From assembly GCA_900547855.1 (NCBI GenBank), contig URIK01000029.1:1-15699 (forward strand): a DNA stretch of 15,699 nucleotides. Reading direction: 5' to 3'. Positions 8,586 through 15,660 of this stretch are shown here, piece after piece. The DNA comes from an uncultured Collinsella sp. GTDB taxonomy: Bacteria > Actinomycetota > Coriobacteriia > Coriobacteriales > Coriobacteriaceae. Position numbers and translations under genes: made by a program. The notes below the pieces were generated by a model. That model saw only the letters and a program-made list of their open reading frames with translations, was not told the origin of the DNA and did not search any database. Within the stretch, counting starts at the first letter, position 1. Each line of letters begins with the position of its first letter.

Positions 8586-9982
8586 GCAAGCTGTCTCCCG
8601 CACGCAAGCTTGCGCTCGATGTGCTAATGGAGGCCGATCGCCGCGGTATGTATGCGCGTGACGTGCTGTCCTCTCGCGCATCGGCCAAGGCTATTGACCA
8701 GCGTGATTCCGCTTTTGCCGCCCGCTTGGCGCTGGGTGTTGCCGCCACGCAGGGTATTTTGGACGAGCTGCTCGATCAGTTTCTTGATAAGCCTAAAAAG
8801 GTTGCGCCGCGTGTTCGCATGGCGCTTCGTATCTCGGCCTTCGAGATGCTCTACCTTCATACCCCTGGCCGCGTTGCCGTAAGTCAGGGTGTTGAGCTGG
8901 TGCGCAGCGGAGCTAAGTCTGCCGCCGGTTTGGCCAATGCCGTGCTGCATAAGGTCGCGGACAACGTTGAGGACTTTGCCACTGCGTCCGATGTGGATGA
9001 GTCTGAGCGACGCTTGGTTCGTCTGTCGCGCCTGATGGGTCTACCGCGTTGGCTGTGCGCTCGCATTATGGCATCGTTCGACACGCCAGAGGGTGCACTT
9101 AACTTTGCCGGCAATCTGGCCCCCGCGCCGCTGGCCCTGCATGAGAACGCCTTTGCGACCAAGCCCGATCCGTATATCTCGCAGCTCGTCGCGCCTGTCT
9201 TCCCGGGCTGCCATGCCCCGGTTGATGCCCAGGTTACCGTTGCTTCGGGTGTGTTTGAGCGTGCTGCCGCGGTGGCATCTGATCTCAATGCGCAGCTTAT
9301 CGCTACAGCTGCCACGCGCCCTGGTAGCTGCCTTGAGATTGGTGCCGGTCGTGGCACCAAGACCTATGTGATGATGTGCCAGGCCAAGCGTGCGGGCTAT
9401 GAGCGTCAGCATACGGCGCTCGATTTGCATGATCGCAAGTGCGATCTGAATCTCGCTCGCCTGCATAAGGCCGGTATTCAGGGCGTTCGCACGGTTTCGG
9501 GTGATGCCTGCGAGCTTGATGAAGTACTGACATCGTTTGATGCCATGCTTGGCGAGCCGGTTAAGTTCGACACGGTCTTTATCGATGCGCCGTGCTCGGG
9601 CACCGGCACCATGCGCCGCCATCCCGAGATTCCGTGGCGCCTGACCGAGAACGACGTTACGACCGAGCTGCCCAAGCTGCAGCTGACGATGCTCAAAGAG
9701 GCTGCTGCGCGCGTGGCTGCCGGTGGCGAGCTCATCTATGCGACGTGCTCGGTCTTCGACGAGGAGAACACGCAGGTGGTGGATGCTTTCTTGAACTCTC
9801 CTGAGGGCACCGGCTTTACTGTAGCGCCGCTCTCCGAGGCACAGATTCTGCAGCTCCCCGAGTTCGATCAGGCCAAGAAGCTCGTATCCGTACGCCAGAA
9901 CAATCGGGGCCTCTTCCAAAGCGTGCCCGTAAACGCGGATTCCTACGACGGCCACTTCTGCGCTAGGCTGGTCCACAAGTAA
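8582..9982 (+). CDS. rsmB: 16S rRNA (cytosine-967-C5) methyltransferase
   Basis: RsmB uses S-adenosylmethionine to methylate cytosine 967 of 16S rRNA. The 466-residue product has an N-terminal NusB-like RNA-binding domain (about 1-135) and a C-terminal Rossmann methyltransferase domain. Motif IV DAPCSGTGTMRRHPEI is at 335-350 with C338, and motif VI ATCS is at 387-390 with the presumed nucleophile C389. The SAM-binding motif I reads LEIGAGRGTKT (251-261) instead of the common CAAPGGKT-like form, a clear departure though the glycines are kept. The ATG at 8582 was chosen over an in-frame GTG at 8567 because it overlaps the fmt stop as ATGA, typical of translational coupling. Another RsmB/RsmF-family target cannot be excluded, but the NusB domain and the fmt neighbour favour RsmB. 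Confidence 0.92.
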   Translation: MSKLSPARKLALDVLMEADRRGMYARDVLSSRASAKAIDQRDSAFAARLALGVAATQGILDELLDQFLDKPKKVAPRVRMALRISAFEMLYLHTPGRVAVSQGVELVRSGAKSAAGLANAVLHKVADNVEDFATASDVDESERRLVRLSRLMGLPRWLCARIMASFDTPEGALNFAGNLAPAPLALHENAFATKPDPYISQLVAPVFPGCHAPVDAQVTVASGVFERAAAVASDLNAQLIATAATRPGSCLEIGAGRGTKTYVMMCQAKRAGYERQHTALDLHDRKCDLNLARLHKAGIQGVRTVSGDACELDEVLTSFDAMLGEPVKFDTVFIDAPCSGTGTMRRHPEIPWRLTENDVTTELPKLQLTMLKEAAARVAAGGELIYATCSVFDEENTQVVDAFLNSPEGTGFTVAPLSEAQILQLPEFDQAKKLVSVRQNNRGLFQSVPVNADSYDGHFCARLVHK

Positions 9983-9988
9983 CTACTA

Positions 9989-10055
9989 AGTTGCGGTGAA
10001 ATAGGGATTGAATAGCGGCATCTACCCGCCAAATAGTCCTTATTTCACCGCAACT
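9989..10055. repeat. Inverted repeat between rsmB and the FmdB-family gene
   Basis: A perfect 15-bp arm (AGTTGCGGTGAAATA at 9989-10003) pairs with 10041-10055, and the pairing continues weakly inward. The centre is 37 nt. It starts 7 bp after the rsmB stop. No T-run follows the right arm, and a separate GC-rich terminator lies at 10084, so it is unlikely to be the terminator itself. Confidence 0.85.
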
Positions 10056-10083
10056 CATAAAGATGCCTGGGTAGCTAAAGAAT

Positions 10084-10123
10084 CAGCCCCGCGATCGGTG
10101 TCGATCGCGGGGCTGTTTGGTTT
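10084..10123. terminator. Terminator shared by convergent rsmB and FmdB-family genes
   Basis: A perfect 14-bp stem, CAGCCCCGCGATCG (10084-10097) with its complement at 10102-10115, closes a 4-nt loop. Rightward it is followed by TTTGGTTT; leftward by the weaker ATTCTTT. Its place between converging genes fits use in both directions. Confidence 0.88.
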
Positions 10124-10360
10124 CTAGTGGCTATGCGGGCAGTTGGCGCAGCAGCCGCTGGTGGCGCTGGTGCTGGAGCCGCCAGTACGTTGGTCGGTGT
10201 TGTAGAAACCGCTGCCGTCGAACTTAATGCCGCTGGCCGAGAACGTCTTGGCCGCCGGGGCGCCGCAGTTGGGGCATACGACCTCGGGCGTCTCGGACAT
10301 GGGGTGCTCAACCTCAAACACGTTGCCGCAGCTCGTGCACTTGTAATCGTAGCGCGCCAT
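10124..10360 (-). CDS. FmdB-family zinc-ribbon protein
   Basis: This 78-residue protein has the FmdB-type N-terminal zinc ribbon with C8-x2-C11 and C29-x2-C32, followed by the family-typical stretch TFSASGIKFDGSGFYNTD (39-56). The family was named for a putative regulator in a formamidase operon, but its biochemical role is poorly defined. The Gly/Ser/Thr-rich C-terminus ends in CCANCPHSH (70-78), with three cysteines and two histidines that could bind a second metal. The start is preceded by AAGGAAG at good spacing. It lies 88 bp downstream of the GH13-GH77 gene on the same strand, with a hairpin between them, and it is convergent with rsmB. It is probably its own transcription unit or partly reached by readthrough. 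I infer no specific function. Confidence 0.9.
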   Translation of the reverse strand: MARYDYKCTSCGNVFEVEHPMSETPEVVCPNCGAPAAKTFSASGIKFDGSGFYNTDQRTGGSSTSATSGCCANCPHSH

Positions 10361-10382
10361 AATACTTCCTTTTCAGCACAAA

Positions 10383-10404
10383 GCGGGCAGATCGCTCTGC
10401 CCGC
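10383..10404 (-). terminator. Probable weak terminator after the GH13-GH77 gene
   Basis: A perfect 8-bp stem, GCGGGCAG (10383-10390) with CTGCCCGC (10397-10404), closes a 6-nt loop. Leftward it is followed by TTTGTGC, only a short U-tract. It lies about 45 bp past the stop of the upstream gene and just before the FmdB-family ribosome binding site, so partial readthrough is possible. Confidence 0.6.
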
Positions 10405-10448
10405 AAAAATTCAAACGTCTGTAACTGTACCCTATATCGGGGGTTTTA

Positions 10449-13400
10449 TCACGCTTCGCCCCAGAATCTATGGGTGCTGCGCAGGAGCTTCGCAGTTTTC
10501 TCCTCGGCTGCCGCAACGTCGGCCTCCTCAGCCTGCCAGGTCCAGTTGCCCGTGGCCACGCCCGGCACGTTCATACGTGCATCGTCGCCCAGTCCTAGCA
10601 CGTCCTGCAGCGGCATCATCACGAGCGGAGCATCGCTGGCCAGGGCGTTGCCCATGAGCTCGCTTGCCAGTTCAATGCCGCTCGGCTCGTCGCCGCCTGC
10701 AAAGGAGTGTGTGCACCATCCGGCAAGCGTCGAGGTGTCGTGCGTCGAGGTATACAGGATCTTGCCGGGCGTGGGATGCACACCGCAACGAACGTCGTAG
10801 TCGCTAAACTCCAGTACGTCCATGCCGGGGAAACCACAGGTCGAAGCCATGGCGCGAACACCGGGCGTCAAATAGCCCAGGTCCTCGGCGATAAAGTTGA
10901 GCGGACCCAGCTCGTCGTAGGCGGTCTGGAACAGGTCTTTGCCCGGTCCTGCCAGCCAACGCCCGTCGGCACATGCCTTACCCGCGGGAATGCTGAAGTA
11001 GCTGTGGAAGCCCAGGAAGTGATCCAAGCGTACGCGGTCGTAGAGCGAAAACGCACGGCGCAGGCGATCCATCCACCAGCTATAGCCGTTCTGCTTCATG
11101 TGGTCCCAGCGGAACGTCGGGTTGCCCCACACCTGGCCCTCGGGCGCAAAGTTGTCGGGCGGCGCACCGGAAATCTCAATCGCCTTGCCGGTATCGGACA
11201 GCCAGAAGTTCTCGGGTTCGCTCCACGCGTCTGCCGAATCGTCAGACACGTACATAGGAATATCGCCGATAACCTCGATGCCCTTCTTGTGCGCATAGTT
11301 CATGAGCTCGCACCAAGCGAGGTCAAAGCGGTACTGCATGTACGCCTGCAGCTCGGCCTCGTTATGGAAGCGCTTGTCGTCGATCAGATGCTCGTTGTAG
11401 CGCGCGACATCTGCCGGCCAATCGTGGCGCGACTCGCCTTCAAAGTACTTTTTGACGGCCATATAGACGCAGTATTTCTCGAGCCAATCGGCATTGCGAT
11501 GTTTAAACGCTGTGTACAACGGATCGGCATCTTCGCCGCCGCGGGCCTTCCAAGTCTCAAAGTCGGCGGCCAGCTCCTCGTGACTCTCGGGTAGCAGGTC
11601 GATATTGCCTGCAAAGGCCGAAGGACCGGCGTAAGGGGAGCGGAAGAAGTCCGTGGGGTTGACGGGGAGAACCTGCCAGTAGCGCATGCCCATGGCGGCC
11701 AGATGGTCGATAAAACGACGCGTGGGCGCGCCGATCGTACCGGGCTTGCCGTCGTCGGTCGGCACCGATGTGATATGGCACACAACACCCGCACCGTGAT
11801 CGAGCGGCTCCTGCAGGCGCTGCTCGGCATGGTGATAGATGATCGACGAGCCCAGCGGATACAGATCGAGCGTGACCGTACCGCTGTGGATCTCGCACTC
11901 GTGACCGCTGATCACATCGCTCGCACATTCGCCGAGCGCTGGAATCGTCACGCGATGTGAATTGCGCAGGCTACGGTTGATGATAACCGTCGCGGACTCG
12001 CCGTCTTTACCGGTGCGCGTATAGGCGAGTACTTCGTCATTGAGCGCGAAGGCCTTGATTTCACCGTCGATCATAAACGGCAGCGCGCGGCGCACAGCAG
12101 ATGCGTTTTTGACGATCGCGAACGTATCGAAGTCGTGCAGGTCTTCCTTGGTCGGCATGGTGCGGCGATTACCCGGATCGGTGAGACCCTCCAAGCCGTA
12201 CTCGTCACCGTAATAGATTGAGGGAACGCCCGGGAACGTCATCTGCATGAGCGTCGCGAGCCAAAAACGACTCTTGGCCAGGCCCATGGAGTTCTCGTCC
12301 AGGCGCCACTTGCTGCGCTCGCTCTCAGGTAGTTGCGACTCGTCGGGGCCGCCGCCGAGCACCGAGATGATACGTGGGCGGTCGTGGCTCGACAGCAGGT
12401 TGAGCGCGCAGGATAGGGCCTCGCGCGGATAATTCTCGCGTAGGGTCTCAATATCCTCGGCAGCTTGGTAGGCGTTTTTGTAGCCCATCAAAAAGCCGAT
12501 GACCATGTCGCGGAAGGGGTAATCCATGGCCGAGTCGAGCTCGAAGCCTTGCAGATAGCGACGCAGATGGCCGTAGCTGATCTTGTTGGAGGCGTCTTCC
12601 CAGACTTCGCCGAGCAGCAGCGCGTCGGGCTTCTCGGCGAGCACGGCCTTTTTGATCTCGGCTAGGAAATCATCGGAAAGCTCGTCGGCCACATCCAGGC
12701 GCCAGCCGTGAGCGCCGGCGCGCAGCCATTTACGAATGACGCCGTCCTTGCCCAGGAGCCGCTCGCGTACCAGTTCGGAACTCTCATTGATGGCGGGCAT
12801 ATTGCCCACGCCCCACCAACAGTCGTACGAGCCGTCCTCGTGGAAATAAAACGCATCGCGCCACGGCGAATCCTCGCTCTGCCACGCGCCCACGCCGGGG
12901 TAGTTGCCGTAGCGGTTAAAATAGATCGAGTCGTCGCCCGTATGGTTGAAGACACCGTCCAGGATGATGGAAATGCCGAGCTTCTCGGCCGCCTCGCACA
13001 ACTCGGTAAAGTCCTGCTCGGTGCCCAGAATCGGATCGATCTTGGTGTAATCGGCGGTGTCGTAGCGGTGGTTGCTCGCGGCTTCAAAAATGGGGTTGAG
13101 GTAGATGGCTGTAAAGCCCAGCTCGGCGATGCGAGGCAGGTCTTCCTGGATACCCTTGAGCGATCCGCCGTAGAAGTCCCAGGTCTTGATGGAGCCGTCC
13201 TCGGCGCGCTCGTAAACGGGCGGCTCGTTCCAGTCCTCGACCATCCGGCGCTGGATTCCGTTGCGCGGTTTTTCGACCTCGGCCAGCGTGCGCTCGCGCC
13301 AGTGCTCGTCGCGGGCATAGCGATCGGGGAAGATCTGGTAGACCATTCCGCGCTCGTACCACTCGGGTCGAACTTCGCGGTGCTTGTAGACGGTGACCTG

Positions 13401-13745
13401 GAATGACGGCACCTCGGCGTAGTCGTAGGTTACGCCTTCGCCGCCGGTGCGGCCCTGTGGTGCGCCCAGGCGAACCTCGGGCTGGCCCTCGATATTGCAG
13501 ATAAAGCTGTACCAGATGAGACAGGGCTCGGTGCACTCAAGCTCTACGCTAAATATGCCGTCGCCCTCGTGCGTCATGGGATACCGAGACTCACCGATCT
13601 CATCGACCCAGGTGCGCAGCGTAAGCGTTGCCTGGTTGGGATCGGCATCCTCCAGAATCACGGAGAGCGAAAGGGTAGTTCCTGTGGTCACAGCGCCAAA
13701 CGGAGTGCGAAACTGCGGCAGACGGCTGTTGTGTATCAATCTCAT
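10449..13745 (-). CDS. GH13 alpha-amylase-family / GH77 4-alpha-glucanotransferase fusion
   Basis: This 1098-residue protein joins two glucan-active enzymes. Residues 1-125 form a beta-rich N-terminal domain like those of neopullulanases. Residues about 126-545 are a GH13 barrel with conserved regions DGVFNH (263-268), GWRLDVADE (347-355, nucleophile D351), GEVWED (379-384, acid/base E380) and SSHDRPR (452-458, H454 and D455). A C-terminal beta domain runs to about 640. Residues 645-1098 are a MalQ-type GH77 domain with SPYAGPSAFAGN (703-714), QVWGNP (871-876), RLDHF (906-910, nucleophile D908), AEDLG (953-957, E954) and STHDTST (1000-1006, D1003). All six catalytic residues are present, so both halves should be active. 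The first could cut and the second transfer maltooligosaccharides during glycogen or starch use. No signal peptide is visible, so it is probably cytoplasmic. The ribosome binding site is weak (GGA). The exact GH13 subfamily is uncertain; NCBI-style names for such fusions include GlgX/4-alpha-glucanotransferase. Confidence 0.93.
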   Translation of the reverse strand: MRLIHNSRLPQFRTPFGAVTTGTTLSLSVILEDADPNQATLTLRTWVDEIGESRYPMTHEGDGIFSVELECTEPCLIWYSFICNIEGQPEVRLGAPQGRTGGEGVTYDYAEVPSFQVTVYKHREVRPEWYERGMVYQIFPDRYARDEHWRERTLAEVEKPRNGIQRRMVEDWNEPPVYERAEDGSIKTWDFYGGSLKGIQEDLPRIAELGFTAIYLNPIFEAASNHRYDTADYTKIDPILGTEQDFTELCEAAEKLGISIILDGVFNHTGDDSIYFNRYGNYPGVGAWQSEDSPWRDAFYFHEDGSYDCWWGVGNMPAINESSELVRERLLGKDGVIRKWLRAGAHGWRLDVADELSDDFLAEIKKAVLAEKPDALLLGEVWEDASNKISYGHLRRYLQGFELDSAMDYPFRDMVIGFLMGYKNAYQAAEDIETLRENYPREALSCALNLLSSHDRPRIISVLGGGPDESQLPESERSKWRLDENSMGLAKSRFWLATLMQMTFPGVPSIYYGDEYGLEGLTDPGNRRTMPTKEDLHDFDTFAIVKNASAVRRALPFMIDGEIKAFALNDEVLAYTRTGKDGESATVIINRSLRNSHRVTIPALGECASDVISGHECEIHSGTVTLDLYPLGSSIIYHHAEQRLQEPLDHGAGVVCHITSVPTDDGKPGTIGAPTRRFIDHLAAMGMRYWQVLPVNPTDFFRSPYAGPSAFAGNIDLLPESHEELAADFETWKARGGEDADPLYTAFKHRNADWLEKYCVYMAVKKYFEGESRHDWPADVARYNEHLIDDKRFHNEAELQAYMQYRFDLAWCELMNYAHKKGIEVIGDIPMYVSDDSADAWSEPENFWLSDTGKAIEISGAPPDNFAPEGQVWGNPTFRWDHMKQNGYSWWMDRLRRAFSLYDRVRLDHFLGFHSYFSIPAGKACADGRWLAGPGKDLFQTAYDELGPLNFIAEDLGYLTPGVRAMASTCGFPGMDVLEFSDYDVRCGVHPTPGKILYTSTHDTSTLAGWCTHSFAGGDEPSGIELASELMGNALASDAPLVMMPLQDVLGLGDDARMNVPGVATGNWTWQAEEADVAAAEEKTAKLLRSTHRFWGEA

Positions 13746-13806
13746 AGTACGGTCCAGTTCAATAGAATCACGGCCTGCGGGCCATGGGCTTTACGCACAG
13801 GATGTA

Positions 13807-13836
13807 AGTATATCTGTTGTACACAGGCTGTATAAA
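13807..13836 (-). promoter_or_regulatory. Candidate promoter of the GH13-GH77 gene
   Basis: Read leftward, TTTATA (13831-13836) and TATACT (13807-13812) are separated by 18 bp, giving a moderate -35 and a good -10. The resulting leader would be about 55 nt. Confidence 0.45.
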
Positions 13837-13840
13837 CAAC

Positions 13841-13889
13841 ATCCGTTTACCATCGGCGAACGGTTGTCCTAGAAAATCGTTTTACCATC
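13841..13889. promoter_or_regulatory. Pair of 14-bp direct repeats upstream of the GH13-GH77 promoter
   Basis: ATCCGTTTACCATC (13841-13854) and ATCGTTTTACCATC (13876-13889) match at 12 of 14 positions and start 35 bp apart. They lie just upstream of the candidate -35 box. The AAAACGATTTT-like core on the minus strand recalls LacI-family operators, which often control maltodextrin genes, but no regulator is encoded here. Confidence 0.4.
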
Positions 13890-13952
13890 CAATTTATCGC
13901 GATATTCAAAAACGCCTATACCGATACTATTTGTAGCCAAACAAAAGTACTT

Positions 13953-14084
13953 CGGTTTACTACGACGAATTGAATGATCTCAACCACGGTTATTTTGGTG
14001 ATATTAAAACCGCAGGTAGAAGCGTTGCCAATTTCGTAGATCACTCGCCGTGGTCGGCCGGAGCCATTTTGTCGTAGTAAACCG
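13953..14084. repeat. 132-bp element with 14-bp terminal inverted repeats and internal pairings
   Basis: CGGTTTACTACGAC (13953-13966) is the exact reverse complement of 14071-14084. Inside are further complementary pairs: TGATCT (13975-13980) with AGATCA (14038-14043), CCACGG (13984-13989) with CCGTGG (14048-14053), and CGGTT (13987-13991) with AACCG (14008-14012). Some of these cross or exclude one another. No ORF is present and I see no target-site duplication. It could be a miniature mobile element or a structured RNA. Confidence 0.75.
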
Positions 14085-14094
14085 GCCCTTTTTT
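14056..14094 (+). terminator. Rightward terminator-like hairpin overlapping the 132-bp element
   Basis: GGCCGG (14056-14061) pairs with CCGGCC (14082-14087) around a 20-nt loop and is followed by C and six T residues (14089-14094). No annotated gene reads rightward into it. It would end a transcript starting inside or before the 132-bp element. Its right arm shares bases with the element's right terminal repeat. Confidence 0.5.
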
Positions 14095-14106
14095 AATGCA
14101 GAAGTT

Positions 14107-14151
14107 CAACGCAAAAGAGGGCGCCTGGTTGGGGCGCCCTCTTTTGCGTTG
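14107..14151 (-). terminator. Strong hairpin downstream of glgA
   Basis: A perfect 19-bp stem (14107-14125 with 14133-14151) closes a 7-nt loop, 25 bp past the glgA stop. Each arm contains a run of four A or T, but there is no clear T-run after the stem in the leftward direction. Termination is the likely role because of its position and strength, although mRNA 3'-end protection would also fit. Confidence 0.78.
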
Positions 14152-14175
14152 AGGATTAAGTTTTAATCGTCCGGA

Positions 14176-15660
14176 TTAGCGGCGCTTGCGGGTGGCCGTT
14201 GCCTTGCGGACGGAGGTCTTTTTGGTCGGAGCCTTTTCATCGGCCGGAGTGGCGGGGGAGATCGGGGCCTCCTTGGCTGACTCGGTCTTTGCCTTAGCCT
14301 TGGGAGTGGTTTTAACCTCGGCGGCCTTCGTTGCCGGCTCGTCCTTTACTGCGGGCTTGTCCTCGGCCTTAGCCTCTGCCTTGGGAGCAGCGGCCTTGGT
14401 CGTGGTTTTCTTGGTCGTCGTGGTGCGCTTGCGCGTGGTGGTCTTGGCGGCCGGCTTTGTCTCGACAGTTACCTCGGCCTTGGGCTCGGCGGGGGTTTCC
14501 TCGACCTTGACAGCGGGCTTTGCGGCAGCCTTCGGAGCGGCCTTGGTCGCAGTAGCCATGGCGGCCGTCGACTTCGTTGCCGTGGTTTTCTTGGCAGCTG
14601 TTGCCTTCTTGGCGGTCGTGGTCGTCTTCTTGGCAGCGGTCTTTGCCGGAGCCTTGGCGGCCGGCTTGGCCTCTGCGACCTCGGCCTCGGCGTCCGTCTT
14701 GGCAGCGGCGGTCGTGCGCTTGCGCGTGGTCGTTCCCTTGGTAGCCGTCGTTTTAGTCGCGGTAGCCTTGGTCGTCGTAGCCTTCTTGGCGGTCGTCTTG
14801 CGGGTTGTGGTCTTCTTCGCGGCAGGCTTCGCGGCAGGCTTGACCTCTGCCTTTGCCGCAGGAGCAGTCTCAGCATTCACCTCAGGCTCGGCCTTTGCGG
14901 GCTCAGCTTCATCCGGCTTCTCCTCGGCCTTAAGCTCCTCAGCGGCCACCGGCTCAGCGGCAGCCTCAGGCTCGTCGACAACCGCCACCGGCCTCTCAAT
15001 CTCCGGATGCATAAAGAAGTACAGGTCCAGATACTTATCGGCCGAGCGCGTCCAGCTAAAGTCCTGGCTCATGGCCTGCGTGACCAGCTGGTTCCAGGCA
15101 TCGCGGTTATCCCAGAACAGACGCGCCGCGCGGAAAACCGCATCGCCCATCTCATCGCCGTTAAAGTTGCTAAACGAGAATCCTGTGCCCTCGCCGGTAA
15201 ACTCGTTATACGGGATCACGGTGTCCTTCAGGCCACCGGTCTCGCGTACGATGGGCAGGGTGCCGTAGCGCATGGCAATGATCTGCGACAGGCCGCAGGG
15301 CTCAAACTTCGAAGGCATCAGGAACATATCGGCGGCGGCATACATGCGCTGCGACAGCGCAGGATCGAACTCGATGCGTGCGGCCATGGTGCCGGGGTAC
15401 TTGTCCTGGAAGTAGCGCAGTCCGTCCTCGTAGTCGCGGTCGCCGGTGCCCAGCACCGCCACCTGCACGCCGCCGGCCAGGATGCGGTCGAGCGCGTACA
15501 TGACCAGGTCCAAGCCCTTCTGGCGCGTCAGACGCGTGACCATGACCATAAGCGGACGGTCGTCGCGAACCTCGAGCCCCAGCTCTTCCTGCAGCTTGGC
15601 CTTGCACACAGCCTTGCCGGAACGGTCCTCAACCGTGTAGTTGGCGGCAATGCGTTTGTC
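14176..15660 (-). CDS. glgA: Glycogen synthase (GT5), C-terminal part with long Lys/Ala/Thr-rich tail; 5' end cut by contig end
   Basis: GlgA elongates alpha-1,4-glucan using ADP-glucose. The visible 494 residues begin within the protein because the contig ends in adapter. Residues 1-221 are the C-terminal Rossmann domain of a GT-B glycosyltransferase, with VTRLTRQKGLDL (41-52) and KFEPCGLSQIIAMRYGTLP (118-136) containing the conserved Glu and Cys. RETGGLKDTV (139-148) completes the GT5 signature. The domain ends near MHPEIERP (217-224). Residues about 222-494 form a low-complexity tail: an acidic Ala/Glu/Pro stretch, then repeated basic blocks such as KKTTTRKTTAKKATTTK and TTTRKRTT alternating with acidic spacers, ending in RKRR. 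Bacterial GlgA is usually about 480 residues in all and lacks this. The tail is in frame and intact for about 820 bp. The leftward neighbour is the GH13-GH77 enzyme, so synthesis and breakdown genes lie together. Confidence 0.93.
   Translation of the reverse strand, partial: DKRIAANYTVEDRSGKAVCKAKLQEELGLEVRDDRPLMVMVTRLTRQKGLDLVMYALDRILAGGVQVAVLGTGDRDYEDGLRYFQDKYPGTMAARIEFDPALSQRMYAAADMFLMPSKFEPCGLSQIIAMRYGTLPIVRETGGLKDTVIPYNEFTGEGTGFSFSNFNGDEMGDAVFRAARLFWDNRDAWNQLVTQAMSQDFSWTRSADKYLDLYFFMHPEIERPVAVVDEPEAAAEPVAAEELKAEEKPDEAEPAKAEPEVNAETAPAAKAEVKPAAKPAAKKTTTRKTTAKKATTTKATATKTTATKGTTTRKRTTAAAKTDAEAEVAEAKPAAKAPAKTAAKKTTTTAKKATAAKKTTATKSTAAMATATKAAPKAAAKPAVKVEETPAEPKAEVTVETKPAAKTTTRKRTTTTKKTTTKAAAPKAEAKAEDKPAVKDEPATKAAEVKTTPKAKAKTESAKEAPISPATPADEKAPTKKTSVRKATATRKRR

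Noticed and set aside
13871..13889. Catabolite-control (cre-type) site upstream of the GH13-GH77 gene
   Set aside because: The AAAACGATTTT core is suggestive, but alignment to the cre consensus fails at several fixed positions; it is kept only as part of the direct-repeat finding.
14250..14900. CRISPR-like or tandem repeat array
   Set aside because: The repetition follows codon usage of a low-complexity protein tail and has no regular repeat-spacer spacing.
14186..15268. A 360-codon rightward frame rich in Val and Ala, resembling a membrane protein
   Set aside because: It is the antisense of the Lys/Ala/Thr-rich GlgA tail; AAG and GCC codons read backwards give Leu, Phe, Val and Gly, so the hydrophobicity is an artefact.
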